Below the pieces are notes generated by a model that saw nothing but the letters and a program-made list of their open reading frames with translations, ran no database searches and was not told the DNA's origin. A stretch of DNA of 64,000 nt from Saprospiraceae bacterium (GTDB taxonomy: Bacteria > Bacteroidota > Bacteroidia > Chitinophagales > Saprospiraceae), in the NCBI GenBank assembly GCA_016719855.1, contig JADJYH010000029.1, forward strand, positions 1 to 64,000. Reading direction: 5' to 3'. A program made the position numbers and the translations under genes. Below, piece by piece: positions 1 through 9,346 of this stretch. Numbering within the stretch: position 1 is the stretch's first letter; each line of letters starts with the position of its first letter.

Positions 1-553
1 TGGATTCGAGCTGAAAGGTCACCTTATTTGTTTTGGTGAATCGCAAGTAACAAGTGTCCACCGAAAGCACAATATTTAGATTGACAAAACTTGTACTGCT
101 AACCGTAAATGGACTTCCTGTAGCAGTCGTCCAGGTGGAGTTGTTTGTTGATTGTTGGACTGTGACGGTTGGATTGGTTGAACCTGTCTTTTCCATCGAA
201 TTGTCACCGTTGAACAGATGCCAACTCGTCTTCAAGGTAAAGGACGATTTGGTCGCTATTATCGTACAGTTCTGCGAAGGATGCATCTGATGCGCCTACT
301 GCATAGTTGGCATTCGTAATACCCGTTTCGGATGTAACAAAACCGCATTGCCAGAACAAGTAAAGATACATCCACCGGAGGTGCGGTGCATCCAGCCTTT
401 TCATGAGCTGCTGATGACACCAATGCCGTCCGGGTTGGAATAAAATTGTTGGAGAAAACTATTGTGAAGTTCTGCTTTTTCACAAAATGCCAATGTAGGC
501 ATCATCAACAATAAGAAAAACATTAGAGATGGCATAATACCAACCACCTTCAT
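1..553 (-). pseudogene. Secreted surface protein fragment, frame-broken and cut by the left edge
   Basis: The reading moves through all three minus frames. A signal-peptide-like start (MKVVGIMPSLMFFLLLMMPT) lies at 553. It is followed by a CTAPPVDVS stretch near 385, then TGITNANYAVGASDASFAEL near 320, then TVTVQQSTNNSTWTTATGSP near 150, which runs off the window. These pieces together resemble the extracellular discoidin/lectin-like modules of Bacteroidota surface proteins, in which an Asn-Ala-Val-Gly-x-x-Asp-Ala segment precedes a beta-rich half. At least two indels are needed to join them. I infer a secreted protein; the exact family is not identified. Decay and sequencing error are both possible. 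Confidence 0.5.
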
Positions 554-879
554 TAAAACATCAAAATGGCAATACTGGCTAACTTCCTTCCTCGTAAAGC
601 GCAACCCAAAAGGCATTGCAGCAATACACAGAAGTAGCATTAGCCCGAAGACCTGTATAGCCAAATGAGAGTTCAGAAAATACATCAAAAGACAGTTGAT
701 TATCCATTGGGGGGATAACAAAAAGCGTGTGTAGGATAGTGCTGTTATTGATTGTAATAGGGGTAATTGGAGAAGACTTTAATAAAAAAAGTCACTAATG
801 GAATTGAAGTCAGCTAGGAGGGATAGCTAATTTTTAGGTGACTAAACAACTATCATGCCAAAGGTTTCGTGCCAATTAT
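554..879. other. Intergenic stretch, nothing recognised
   Basis: About 330 bases between the broken surface-protein gene and the 3' end of the M14 peptidase gene. No open frame with protein-like composition, no clear terminator and no reiterated hairpin of the kind seen in other gaps of this window. Confidence 0.5.
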
Positions 880-3501
880 CTAGTCAATATTGATAATAAT
901 CACCCACCCGTAATTGCTTGAACACACTATTTCCGTTCCACTGTTTGGGAGAAATGTTGTTCCCGAAGAAACCGCATTGGCCAGCAACTTGTCCGTGCCG
1001 TACCAAAACGCACGGAAACAAGGGTTGTCCAGCATACAGATGATGCGCCCAGCGCCTTGTCCAGTTACCATCACCGAAGGTGTGCCCGACGTCAATGGCT
1101 TTAATTTTTTTGGGACATAGCCCGCCATCAACGGGCTTTTGCCGAAGACCAACGGCGTGGCGTAGGCATTTTTCGGCTGCTCCGCAAACAGGCCATTACC
1201 CTTGAAAACGGGCAGTTTCGACCGCCGAAAACCATAGGCAAGCGGATGCGTCAAGTCGAGTTCTACCTCAAAGATGGAACCCGGCAGTTCCAGCGCAGCC
1301 CGGTCTTCTGAGGCATTGATATATGGTCGGCGTGTAGTCGGGGCAGCGGCAGGTTCTGGCTCTTTCTTGAGTACCACACCGCCCAACTGCTTGGGTTCCA
1401 GCCATTTAACAGTACCTTCGAGGGCGATAAGCGTTCCGCCACCACTTACCCACCCTTTTAGGGCATCGGCATTCAGCGGGCCATAACCACCGTTGGGCAT
1501 CACCACCACGTTGTATTTTTCGAGCAAAGTAGGCGTAACATCCTTCAGGTCAACCTTCGTCACGGGCATCCCGTAACGGGTGTCGAGCAGATGCCAAAGC
1601 TTCCCGGCATCGGTCGGGTTGACCCCCTCGCCGGTCAGCAGCAGCAGGTTTGGCTTGCGCAACAACTCGAAATTGTTGCTGCCAAGGTCGGGGCTGCTGG
1701 CATTCAGGCCGGTCGTCAGGCCGTGGATGGTCAGGTGGCCGAGGCTGGCCGCCTCCCTCAACACCGCCAGTAGCGGCTCGCCCGAAAGTGCTTGATTTTG
1801 GGTGGGGATGACGATGCTGCCAACATTGAAATCATTTGCCCCGCCCGCAGTCGTGCCCGTGAAGGGCTTGGTGGCCGTTTTTGCCAACAGCCCTTTTTTC
1901 AACAAATGGTAAAGCGCCGCAGGCGCAAAATACTCGTCCCACTCAAAGGCGTAGGCAAAATCGGTGGTCTTCGCAAGCGCCTGTCCATCAGGAAGTTGCG
2001 TGGCCAAAACTTCCTTTCCAAGCAACTTTTTTGAAAACTGTCCAACTGTCAAACTAGTATACTCCAAGTTGAAGGCCAGCGGCATCGTCCAAGCACTGAT
2101 GTCGTAAAACATGCTGTCTGTAAACCTGGTGTCCCGCTGGAACATGCCCAAAATAAGCTTGTGCTGCGGCTGCTCCAACGGAATCACATACGAGCTGCCG
2201 GGCAAAAATTCCACGCCATTCGCCGTGATTTTCTCGCTGGTTTCAAACACCTGAACGCCTTGGCGCTTCACCAACTCCACGAACCTGAGCAGCCTAGCAC
2301 GGTCGTATTTTTCACCGATCACGAACGCCTTTCGGCTGTCACGGCGGGCATCTTCGAGGTTGTTTTTGTAAAAATTGCGCTGATAATCAAGCAGTTCCGT
2401 GCGCAAGGCGATAGCGGCCCGTTGGGTGCTGAGGGCCGTTCGCACTTGGTTGCGGATGGTGAAGGCGAACGAGAGCGGCCCGTTCACAGTGTTCTGCAAA
2501 TGCCCCCTGCTGCTCGCCTGCTCGAACAGGATGCCGATGCAGCCCTGCGCATCGGGATAAGTTGAGCCTTTCCCAAAATAGAAATCGTCGAATCCCTCCT
2601 CGGAGTAGTACAGCGAGCCGATGGCATCAAGCGCCTCGGCATGGTAGGTACCGATTTTGGCAGTCAGTTCTTGGTTCATTTTAGGGGTCAGCGGGTTCAC
2701 CCGGCTTGGGACGCCGGGCATGAAGAAGAATGTGGAATTGCTACCCATCTCGTGGTGGTCGGTGAGGATGTTCGGCTTCCAGGCTTGGAAATTGGCGATG
2801 CGGCCCACGCTTTCGGGTTGCTGGCCGGGCAGCCAGTCCCGGTTCAGGTCGAACCAGTAGTGGTTGAAGCGGCCACGGGGCCACGGCTCATCATACTCAC
2901 GGTCGTTGGCGTCGCCGTTCAGGTTGCGGTTGCGGTTGGCGTTCACCCAGCTTGAAAATCGCTGCATTCCGTCTGGGTTAAAGCAGGGGTCGAAGAGGAT
3001 GACTGCTTGGTCGAGCAAGCGGCGAGTATCCTCGTCCTGAGCAGCGGCGAGGCGGTAGGCCACCAGCGGTGCGGCGTTTGCCCCGCTCTGTTCGTTGCCG
3101 TGGATGCTGAATCCTTGGTAGATGACGACGGGCATTTTCGACACGTCCAGCTTGCCGGAGAGTTCGGGGTCGCAGAGCGCAACATGCTCATCCTGAATGG
3201 TTTGCAGGTTGGAGTGGTTCTTTTCAGCGGTGATGACGAGGTAAATCAACGGCCTGTTTTCATGGCTTCGGCCGTACTCGTGCAGCGTGATTTTGTTGCT
3301 GGCGGCATCCAGCATTCGGTAGTACGCCAAAATCTGGTCGTGGCTGAGGTGCCACTCACCAATTTGAAAGCCAAAAAACTGCTCCGGGGTAGGGATCGCA
3401 GGGTCATATTTTGCCGCAGGCAAAAAATAGTCGAGGAGTTGTTTTTGGGAAAAAAGGAAGACCGGCAGGCCCAGTAGAATGGCTAGGATGGTATTTCGCA
3501 T
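880..3501 (-). CDS. M14 family zinc carboxypeptidase, secreted, about 873 aa
   Basis: Hydrolyses peptides using a single zinc ion and is probably exported, since it begins with a signal peptide (MRNTILAILLGLPVFLFSQ). The M14 metal site is visible: HGNE with His134 and Glu137, a distal His in TDHHEMG around residue 249, and the likely catalytic Glu327 in LFEQASSRG. After about residue 390 comes a long C-terminal half, probably including a glutamine-amidotransferase-like region, as is usual for these 800-900 residue Bacteroidota M14 proteins. The frame is intact. The gene lies 92 bases upstream of a methyltransferase gene on the same strand, with a GGCAGTT-type repeat between them. The M14 assignment is firm; the substrate is unknown. 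Confidence 0.88.
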   Translation of the reverse strand: MRNTILAILLGLPVFLFSQKQLLDYFLPAAKYDPAIPTPEQFFGFQIGEWHLSHDQILAYYRMLDAASNKITLHEYGRSHENRPLIYLVITAEKNHSNLQTIQDEHVALCDPELSGKLDVSKMPVVIYQGFSIHGNEQSGANAAPLVAYRLAAAQDEDTRRLLDQAVILFDPCFNPDGMQRFSSWVNANRNRNLNGDANDREYDEPWPRGRFNHYWFDLNRDWLPGQQPESVGRIANFQAWKPNILTDHHEMGSNSTFFFMPGVPSRVNPLTPKMNQELTAKIGTYHAEALDAIGSLYYSEEGFDDFYFGKGSTYPDAQGCIGILFEQASSRGHLQNTVNGPLSFAFTIRNQVRTALSTQRAAIALRTELLDYQRNFYKNNLEDARRDSRKAFVIGEKYDRARLLRFVELVKRQGVQVFETSEKITANGVEFLPGSSYVIPLEQPQHKLILGMFQRDTRFTDSMFYDISAWTMPLAFNLEYTSLTVGQFSKKLLGKEVLATQLPDGQALAKTTDFAYAFEWDEYFAPAALYHLLKKGLLAKTATKPFTGTTAGGANDFNVGSIVIPTQNQALSGEPLLAVLREAASLGHLTIHGLTTGLNASSPDLGSNNFELLRKPNLLLLTGEGVNPTDAGKLWHLLDTRYGMPVTKVDLKDVTPTLLEKYNVVVMPNGGYGPLNADALKGWVSGGGTLIALEGTVKWLEPKQLGGVVLKKEPEPAAAPTTRRPYINASEDRAALELPGSIFEVELDLTHPLAYGFRRSKLPVFKGNGLFAEQPKNAYATPLVFGKSPLMAGYVPKKLKPLTSGTPSVMVTGQGAGRIICMLDNPCFRAFWYGTDKLLANAVSSGTTFLPNSGTEIVCSSNYGWVIIINID

Positions 3502-3555
3502 TGTTTGTAGTTGTCGTTTTGTTTTTGGTTCCAGAAAGGATTCAGTCAGTCCCTT

Positions 3556-3590
3556 ACTGCCAACTGCCCACTGTCGAACTGCCGAACTCC
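3556..3590. repeat. Reiterated AACTGCC-type repeat between two minus-strand genes
   Basis: Degenerate tandem copies of a unit close to AACTGCC/GAACTGCC fill the gap between the M14 and methyltransferase genes. The same unit recurs at 4744-4778, 28845-28968 and 48955-48990. Confidence 0.75.
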
Positions 3591-3592
3591 AA

Positions 3593-4480
3593 TCAACCCC
3601 GCCGAAACAATTGCTCCCGCTCGAACCGCATCACCGTTGTGCCCTCTACTTTTCGGAACACGCTGTCGAGGCTGGTGGCGAACGGTAGCGTCATTGCTTG
3701 CAGCTTCATGGCCAGCTCCGAGTCGGGAATCTTCTCTTCATTGGTCGGCATCTTCATCACCGAACTGGGGAAACCCAGCAAGTAGAGCAACGGGCTGAAC
3801 ACCCACCGGATCCAGTGCCAAGGATTGCGACGGCTGGTGTACACGTAGCTCGTGGCGGCTATGTCGAGGATATCCACCGAGCGAAGGAAAAACCGTTTTT
3901 TCTTCATCTCCGCTTTGTATTGTTCGATGGTTCTGGCAATCAGATTATCTTTTATCATCTCCTCCGGCGCAGTTTCCTCCACCAAAATGACCCACTGGCG
4001 GGACACCCTGCATACCTCGTAAATCAGGCGCTCCACTTGCTTGTTGTCCGGCACGTGCTGGAACTCCGACATCACCACCACCAAGTCAAACGACTTTTCG
4101 GGGAACGGCAATCGGAAGACGTTTGCCAATTGCACGTCCACCTTTTCATCCTTCAGGTACTCCCGTGCATAAGCGACCATCTTCTCCGAACTATCCACGC
4201 CGTAGAGTTCCTTAGGTTTGTAGTTGGCTATTTCCTTGAGCAGGTCGCCAACGCCGCAGCCTATTTCCAGCACCGACCTATCCTCCGCCAACTGCCTGAG
4301 GTTCAGCAACTTAATCAGTTTGTCCTTGCGGTAAATATCGAACGGGGTGCGGGGAATTGGCAGTTGTAGCGCAGGTTTTTCTTCCCCATCGGTCAACAGT
4401 TTCACTTGCCGTTTTTCCGCCCTCTTCAGGAACGACAGCATTTTTTCGGTGGAAATATCTCGAGGCAGGATGTATTTCAT
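3593..4480 (-). CDS. Class I SAM-dependent methyltransferase
   Basis: A 295-residue protein with the class I methyltransferase fold (Methyltransf_11/25 type). Motif I is VLEIGCGVGDLL at about residues 73-84, followed by the acidic loop ELYGVDSSEKM and a motif-II-like segment SFDLVVVMSEFQHVPD. The start at MKYILPRDIS (4480) is chosen because the in-frame upstream extension is low-complexity and not protein-like. A hydrophobic stretch in RWVFSPLLYLLGF near residue 225 may touch the membrane. It sits in a minus-strand run with a GT4 glycosyltransferase gene, which suggests a role in modifying a surface glycan or lipid, but the acceptor is not known. Confidence 0.8.
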   Translation of the reverse strand: MKYILPRDISTEKMLSFLKRAEKRQVKLLTDGEEKPALQLPIPRTPFDIYRKDKLIKLLNLRQLAEDRSVLEIGCGVGDLLKEIANYKPKELYGVDSSEKMVAYAREYLKDEKVDVQLANVFRLPFPEKSFDLVVVMSEFQHVPDNKQVERLIYEVCRVSRQWVILVEETAPEEMIKDNLIARTIEQYKAEMKKKRFFLRSVDILDIAATSYVYTSRRNPWHWIRWVFSPLLYLLGFPSSVMKMPTNEEKIPDSELAMKLQAMTLPFATSLDSVFRKVEGTTVMRFEREQLFRRG

Positions 4481-4742
4481 CGCTTTTCCAAGGAAAAAGT
4501 AAAAGGTGAAAGTAAAAAGTTGGGGGCAATGTTGATTTCCTTTTGCAGTATCTAATCCACCAAAAGTAGCGTGTTTTTCACAAAACCGACGAATACTCAT
4601 TGGTGGGCAACGCTTGCTCACTGATTGGTAACTCCGAACCTGTTTGCCCATTTTGTGGCTTCGCAGCAATTCCAGCCATTAGTGGAATTGAAAATTTGGT
4701 TGCCCCAATCGGGGTAACTTTTTTTTTGAGGCTGCGCATTCA

Positions 4743-5888
4743 TCAACTGCCAACTGCCAACTGCCGAACTGCCAACTTCAAAACCCCCTCCACCATCGCC
4801 GCCCACGAGAACCGTTTTTTGCCTTCGGCAACGCCTTCGGAAAACGCTGCGGCCCGGTCATTTTCAAAAAAATCAACGATGGCATCGGCAATGGCCGTCG
4901 GGTCAACGGGCACGACGTAGCCAGCCTTCCCGTGCGGCACAATTTCCGGCAATCCGCCTACATCAGTCACCACCATTGGGTTTTCGAAGTGGTAGGCAAT
5001 CTGCGAAATACCGCTCTGCGTGGCCGTCCGGTAGGGCTGCACCACGAGGTCGGCTGCGCCGAAATAGTGGCGGACGGCATCGTTCGGGATATAGTCCGTT
5101 CGCATAACCAATTGATTTCCAATGCCCAAACTGCTGATTTGTGCCTCATACTTTTCCCGGTTGCCGTAGTATTCGCCCGCCACGATGAGCTTCAAGTTCA
5201 TTCGTCGGATGCGCTCGTCGGCCATCGCCTGGAGCAGCAAGTCCAATCCTTTGTAGTCCCGGATGAAACCAAAAAAGAGCAGGTAGCGCATTGCTGAAGG
5301 CAGCCCAAGTTGCGCCAGCGCCGCTTCACGGGGCGATTTTTCGCCGTAATTGTCGTAAATCGGGTGCGGGATGCAAGCGGCAGGCTTCTGGGTGAACTGC
5401 CGCAGGTCATCCATGACGGACTGGCTCATCACCACGAAAGCATCGCAAGCGTTCACGAACCAGCGTGTGAAAATTCGGTCGCCGGGGCGCTTCTCATGTG
5501 GCAAAACGTTGTCAGCGATGGAGACGACCTTTGTGTGGCCGTTGCCCCTCGCCAGCCGCAGGATGCTGCCGAGGCACGGCCCCATGAACGGCAGCCAGTA
5601 GCGTGGCACAATGAGGTCGGGGCGAAGGCGGCGCAGTTCCAGCCCGATTTTGAGCCAGTTGAACGGGTTGATGGAGTTGACGCAGGTGCGGATGTTGAGG
5701 CCGGGCGGCGCTGGGTCGCTGCTGAATTGGGTCGTACCCGGGAACAAAAAACCGGGATACTGCAACGAAAACGAGTAGATAATTACCTCATAACCACCCT
5801 TTTGTAATTCCATTGCGAAGCGCTCGGTGAAAGCTGCGATGCCGCCTCGAAGCGGATGGGCCGGGCTGAGTAGGACGATTTTTTTCAT
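4743..5888 (-). CDS. GT4 family glycosyltransferase
   Basis: A 381-residue GT-B glycosyltransferase that transfers a sugar from a nucleotide donor, probably in the cytoplasm during surface polysaccharide or glycolipid synthesis. The N-terminal domain opens with MKKIVLLSPAHPLRGGIAAF, the usual glycine-rich acceptor-side loop. The C-terminal domain carries LLFFGFIRDYKGLDLLLQA and the GT4 signature region ADLVVQPYRTATQSGISQIA, followed by VTDVGGLPEIVPHGKAGYVV with the donor-binding Glu. The frame is intact, but its last ten residues are encoded by an intergenic repeat, so the ancestral C-terminus was probably slightly different. The donor sugar cannot be read from the sequence. Confidence 0.88.
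   Translation of the reverse strand: MKKIVLLSPAHPLRGGIAAFTERFAMELQKGGYEVIIYSFSLQYPGFLFPGTTQFSSDPAPPGLNIRTCVNSINPFNWLKIGLELRRLRPDLIVPRYWLPFMGPCLGSILRLARGNGHTKVVSIADNVLPHEKRPGDRIFTRWFVNACDAFVVMSQSVMDDLRQFTQKPAACIPHPIYDNYGEKSPREAALAQLGLPSAMRYLLFFGFIRDYKGLDLLLQAMADERIRRMNLKLIVAGEYYGNREKYEAQISSLGIGNQLVMRTDYIPNDAVRHYFGAADLVVQPYRTATQSGISQIAYHFENPMVVTDVGGLPEIVPHGKAGYVVPVDPTAIADAIVDFFENDRAAAFSEGVAEGKKRFSWAAMVEGVLKLAVRQLAVGS
4744..4778. repeat. Reiterated AACTGCC-type repeat overlapping a gene 3' end
   Basis: Tandem AACTGCC units cover the last codons and stop of the GT4 gene, so its final residues (LAVRQLAVGS) are spelled by the repeat. Upstream in the gap, near 4495-4525, a second unit of the type AAAGTAAAAAG is present. 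Confidence 0.75.
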
Positions 5889-5924
5889 CTCTTTTTACTT
5901 TGTCCTTTTAACTTTTTACTTGAT

Positions 5925-6392
5925 TCAATCAAGTTTGAAACGGGTCGTGTGGCTGATTTCCTTCATCACGAAAGAGCTTTGCACCCTGCCTATATTGTCG
6001 AGCGCCGCCAGCTTTTTGGCCACAAAATCTTGGTAGCTTTCCATGTCCTTCACCACCACTTTCAGCAGGTAGTCGTACATGCCAGCGATGTGGTAAACCT
6101 CCTGTACTTCCTCGATGGACTGAATTTCCAGCTCAAACTTTTCGAGGAACGGGGTGGAATGCTCCTTGAGCTGAACGTCGCAAAAAGCTGCGAGTTTCAG
6201 CCCCAGTTTCTGGCGGTCGAGCACTGCCGTGTACTTGCGGATGATGCCATCCCGCTCCATCCGCTTGATGCGCTCAAAAACGGGCGTGGTGGTCATGTTC
6301 AGCTTGCCGGCGATTTCCTTGTGGGTGGCATAGGCATCGTTCTGCAACAAGTCGAGGATGCGCAGGTCGAGGGCATCGAGCTTTATCATCAT
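5925..6392 (-). CDS. Lrp/AsnC family transcriptional regulator
   Basis: A 155-residue DNA-binding regulator. Residues 1-60 form the AsnC helix-turn-helix (LDALDLRILDLLQNDAYATH then IAGKLNMTTTPVFERIKRME), and residues 70-145 form the RAM/effector domain with a GMYDYLLKVVVKD core. It is divergent from the PLP-enzyme gene starting at 6551 and shares about 160 bases with it. Lrp-type regulators beside Cys/Met metabolism genes are commonly their local regulators, as with mdeR and mdeA in Pseudomonas; here that is an inference from position. A TAATTTTG box on the minus strand (complement of 6410-6417) could be its -7 element. The start could be either of the two leading Met codons. Confidence 0.9.
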   Translation of the reverse strand: MMIKLDALDLRILDLLQNDAYATHKEIAGKLNMTTTPVFERIKRMERDGIIRKYTAVLDRQKLGLKLAAFCDVQLKEHSTPFLEKFELEIQSIEEVQEVYHIAGMYDYLLKVVVKDMESYQDFVAKKLAALDNIGRVQSSFVMKEISHTTRFKLD

Positions 6393-6550
6393 GGCACAGA
6401 AATTTTTTCCAAAATTAGACTTTCATCAAACATAATTCAGAGATATTTTTCACAAATTCTTCTAAAAAAGAATCATTTTCTTCATTGACTAAAATTATTG
6501 GAACAAAACACCAATACACTGAGATTTGCATCGAATTTAAACGCAACGTC

Positions 6551-7849
6551 ATGCAAATGCACCAGTTCCAGCCAGAAAGCCTGATGATGTCCTACGGATA
6601 CCGCCCCGAGTGGTCAGAAGGCGCCATCAAATGCCCCATTTTCCAGACTTCCACTTTCGTTTTCAAGACGGCGGAGGAGGGCAAGGCCTTCTTCGAAGTG
6701 GCTTACGGCCTGCGTGAGCAGGGCAAAAATGAGAAGCTCGGCCTGATTTACAGCCGTATGAACAACCCCGATCTCGAGATCCTCGAAAACCGCCTAACCC
6801 TGTGGGATGGAGCGGAAGAATGTGCCGTTTTTGAGAGCGGCATGGCGGCCATTACAACGGCCTTGTTTGAGTTCCTAAAGCCCGGCGACCTGCTCCTGCA
6901 CAGTGGCCCGTTGTACGGTGGCACAGGGCATTTTATTAGCCATGTTCTGTCAAAATTCGGCATCCAGGCCGTGGAGTTCACCGCTGACATGAACATGGAA
7001 GCGGTGGTTGAACTCATTGAAAATTCGAGAAAAAAAGACAGCCTGGGCATGATTTTCCTCGAATCACCCGCCAACCCGACCAACGCCCTTTTCGACATCG
7101 AAATGTGCAGGGCGGTGGCCGACCGTTTCTCGACTCCCGACAAAAAAGTGCTCGTGGCCGTTGACAACACCTACATGGGGCCGCTCTGGCAGCACCCGTT
7201 GAAGCACGGTGCCGACATCGTTCTCTACTCGGCTACCAAGTACATCGGCGGACACAGCGATGTGATTGCGGGCGCTTGCCTCGGCACCTCGGAGCTGATG
7301 AAGCGAGTGAAAACGTTGCGCACTTTCCTCGGCAACATGGCTGGCCCGTGGACGGGCTGGCTGCTCCTCCGCAGCCTTGAAACCCTAAAAATCCGCATGG
7401 AAAAACAAGCCGAAAATGCCATGAAAGTGGCCACTTGGCTGCAATCTCACCCGAAAATCGAGCGGGTTCACTACCTCGGGCTGCTTACGCCCGCCGATGG
7501 TGACCAGTGGTTAATTTACAAAAAACAATGCCTTGCGCCTGGGGCGATGATTTCGTTTGAAGTGGTGGGAGGTGAGGCCGAGGCATTTGCGTTTTTGAAC
7601 AACCTGCACTTGGCCAAGCTGGCGGTCAGCCTGGGCAGCACGGAGTCGCTGGCGCAGCACCCCGCCACGATGACCCACGCTGGAATGGACGCTGACGAAA
7701 AAATCAAACTCGGCGTCAAACCGAACTTGGTGCGGCTTTCGGTTGGTGTGGAAAATGCGGACGATTTGATTTACGACTTGGGGCAGGCACTGGAGCAGGT
7801 GGGCAAAAAAGCCAACAAACTTGTCCCTCTTCTAGCTGAGGTAGCTTGA
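6551..7849 (+). CDS. Cys/Met metabolism PLP-dependent enzyme (gamma-synthase/lyase type)
   Basis: A 432-residue enzyme of the cystathionine gamma-synthase, gamma-lyase and methionine gamma-lyase group, which use pyridoxal phosphate for elimination or replacement at the gamma carbon. The PLP lysine is in SATKYIGGHSD at about residue 230, and YSRMNNPDLEILENRLTLWD near residue 67 is the family substrate/PLP loop. The start at 6551 (MQMHQFQPES) is preferred because the 22 codons upstream look like a leader and are poorly protein-like. It is divergent from an Lrp gene. An insertion (YGLREQGKNEKLGL) before the YSR motif is seen in the longer bacterial subgroup. Which reaction it catalyses is not settled by sequence. 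Confidence 0.9.
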   Translation: MQMHQFQPESLMMSYGYRPEWSEGAIKCPIFQTSTFVFKTAEEGKAFFEVAYGLREQGKNEKLGLIYSRMNNPDLEILENRLTLWDGAEECAVFESGMAAITTALFEFLKPGDLLLHSGPLYGGTGHFISHVLSKFGIQAVEFTADMNMEAVVELIENSRKKDSLGMIFLESPANPTNALFDIEMCRAVADRFSTPDKKVLVAVDNTYMGPLWQHPLKHGADIVLYSATKYIGGHSDVIAGACLGTSELMKRVKTLRTFLGNMAGPWTGWLLLRSLETLKIRMEKQAENAMKVATWLQSHPKIERVHYLGLLTPADGDQWLIYKKQCLAPGAMISFEVVGGEAEAFAFLNNLHLAKLAVSLGSTESLAQHPATMTHAGMDADEKIKLGVKPNLVRLSVGVENADDLIYDLGQALEQVGKKANKLVPLLAEVA

Positions 7850-7857
7850 ATAGTTTT

Positions 7858-8790
7858 TCAAGTTCTTTTTTCAATTACGTACTGGTTCCTCGTGGTCGAG
7901 TTCCGCACCAGCAACTCGGCGAGAAAACCCGTAACGAACAACTGCGTACCGACGATGAGCGTCAGGATCCCGAAATAAAACAAGGGCCTGTCGGCAATGC
8001 CGTATTCTTGGTTGAACAGTTTTTCGATGCTCAACCAAAGCAAAATGCCAAGGCCGCCAAGGAAAAACAGCACGCCCCAAGTGCCCAAAAAGTGCATGGG
8101 GCGCTTGCCGAATTTGCCGATGAAAGTGATGGTGAGCAGGTCGAGGAAGCCGTTGATGAACCGGTCGAGGCCAAACTTGGAGACGCCAAACTGACGGGCA
8201 CGATGCTCCACCACTTTTTCACCGATTTTTGAAAACCCCGACCACTTGGCCAGCAGCGGCGTGTAGCGGTGCATTTCGCCATACAACTCGATGCTCTTGA
8301 CCACGTTGAGGCGGTAGGCTTTCAGGCCGCAGTTGAAGTCGTGGAGCGGGATGTGGCTTATCCAGCGGGTGACACCGTTGAAAAACTTGCTGGGAATGGT
8401 CTTCATGATGGGGTCGTAGCGCTTCTGCTTCCAGCCGCTCACGAGGTCGTAGCCATCCTCGACAATCATGCGGCGCAGTTCCGGGATTTCGTCGGGACTG
8501 TCCTGCAAGTCGGCATCCATGGTGATGACCACATCGCCCTTTGCCGCCTCAAAACCCACGAAAAGCGCAGCGGATTTGCCATAGTTCCTGCGGAACTTGA
8601 TGCCTTTGACGTTGGGGTTCTTTTTGCCCAAGTCTTCGATGACCTGCCATGAGCGGTCTTTACTGCCATCGTCCACCATGATGATTTCGTATGAAAAACG
8701 GTTGGCTTCCATCACACGGCGTATCCAGGCCTCCAGCTCTGGGAGGCTCTCGTCTTCGTTGAATAGCGGTACTACGACAGTTAAATCCAT
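7858..8790 (-). CDS. GT2 family glycosyltransferase, DPM1/GtrB-like with two TM helices
   Basis: A 310-residue polyprenyl-phosphate sugar transferase, expected at the inner membrane face. The N-terminal GT-A domain has LTVVVPLFNEDESLPELEAW, VDDGSKDRSW and the metal-binding ITMDADLQDSPDEIP. Two C-terminal membrane helices (around FFLGGLGILLWLSIEKL and FYFGILTLIVGTQLFVTGF) follow, as in GtrB/ArnC-like enzymes. The start is set at 8790 (MDLTVVVPLF) because the 26 codons upstream are the arm of a hairpin repeat. It is the last gene of a minus-strand run: dihydroorotase-like, DUF4199, DUF4199, GT2. Its stop lies 8 bases from the stop of the convergent PLP gene. Confidence 0.9.
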   Translation of the reverse strand: MDLTVVVPLFNEDESLPELEAWIRRVMEANRFSYEIIMVDDGSKDRSWQVIEDLGKKNPNVKGIKFRRNYGKSAALFVGFEAAKGDVVITMDADLQDSPDEIPELRRMIVEDGYDLVSGWKQKRYDPIMKTIPSKFFNGVTRWISHIPLHDFNCGLKAYRLNVVKSIELYGEMHRYTPLLAKWSGFSKIGEKVVEHRARQFGVSKFGLDRFINGFLDLLTITFIGKFGKRPMHFLGTWGVLFFLGGLGILLWLSIEKLFNQEYGIADRPLFYFGILTLIVGTQLFVTGFLAELLVRNSTTRNQYVIEKRT

Positions 8791-8877
8791 TTCGGAATTC
8801 GGATTGCGGATTGCGGATTTGGGTCTGCGGCTTCTCCACGGACCCCAATCCGCAATCCGCAATCCCAAATCCGAAAT
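8789..8877. repeat. Hairpin built of GGATTGC units, abutting a start codon
   Basis: Left arm 8789-8825 and right arm 8841-8877 are 37 bases each and match at 34 positions as inverted repeats, with a 15-base loop. Each arm contains tandem GATTGCG units. The element fills essentially the whole gap between the DUF4199 stop and the GT2 start, and overlaps the GT2 start codon. Confidence 0.9.
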
Positions 8878-8881
8878 CGTA

Positions 8882-9331
8882 TCATTTTTTCATAAAACTG
8901 GCCACCATGAGGGACAACAAAAATCCATAAAGAAGGCTAAAAATATACCCCCTAAATACGGAGCCAAGCGTCATTTCGTAAGGTTTGCCCTTGACCGTGG
9001 GGTCAATTTCTATGGCCCTTTGCAACAACAAATCGTTGAGGCCGTGGTCAATGTACTGGAAGAGCAAGAACATGAACCCATAAAAAAACAGCCCAGAAAT
9101 GACCGCTATGGTGAAGCAGATTTTTAGGGCTTCTTTTTTTGCCAAACTGCCACCATTGCGTTCCAACTGCTTTTTGGTGGCCATCACCATGCCGACCATC
9201 AGGAAGACCAACGAGCCAAGGTTGACCAACGGGTTGATGGCAAATGACCTGTCAATTTGGTGAAAAACAAACAGGTACAGCGCCATCGCTATACCTGTTA
9301 TGATACCGTATTTTACTGCGGTTTGTTGCAT
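8882..9331 (-). CDS. DUF4199 membrane protein
   Basis: A 149-residue integral membrane protein of the Bacteroidota DUF4199 family, function unknown. Four hydrophobic segments are visible: near residues 8-25, 33-51, 70-92 and 124-146. The charged loop MATKKQLERNGGSLAKKEAL between helices 2 and 3 is typical of the family. It lies 15 bases downstream of a second DUF4199 gene and just upstream of the GT2 gene. DUF4199 genes often neighbour GT2 and dihydroorotase-like genes in Bacteroidota, so a shared envelope role is plausible but unproven. Confidence 0.8.
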   Translation of the reverse strand: MQQTAVKYGIITGIAMALYLFVFHQIDRSFAINPLVNLGSLVFLMVGMVMATKKQLERNGGSLAKKEALKICFTIAVISGLFFYGFMFLLFQYIDHGLNDLLLQRAIEIDPTVKGKPYEMTLGSVFRGYIFSLLYGFLLSLMVASFMKK

Positions 9332-9346
9332 GAATTTGCTTGATTG

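Noticed and set aside
4481..4669. N-terminal extension of the methyltransferase
   Set aside because: The upstream codons are low-complexity with no family match; MKYILPRDIS is the better start.
8791..8868. N-terminal extension of the GT2 gene
   Set aside because: The extension is encoded by a hairpin arm; the catalytic domain begins at MDLTVVVPLF.
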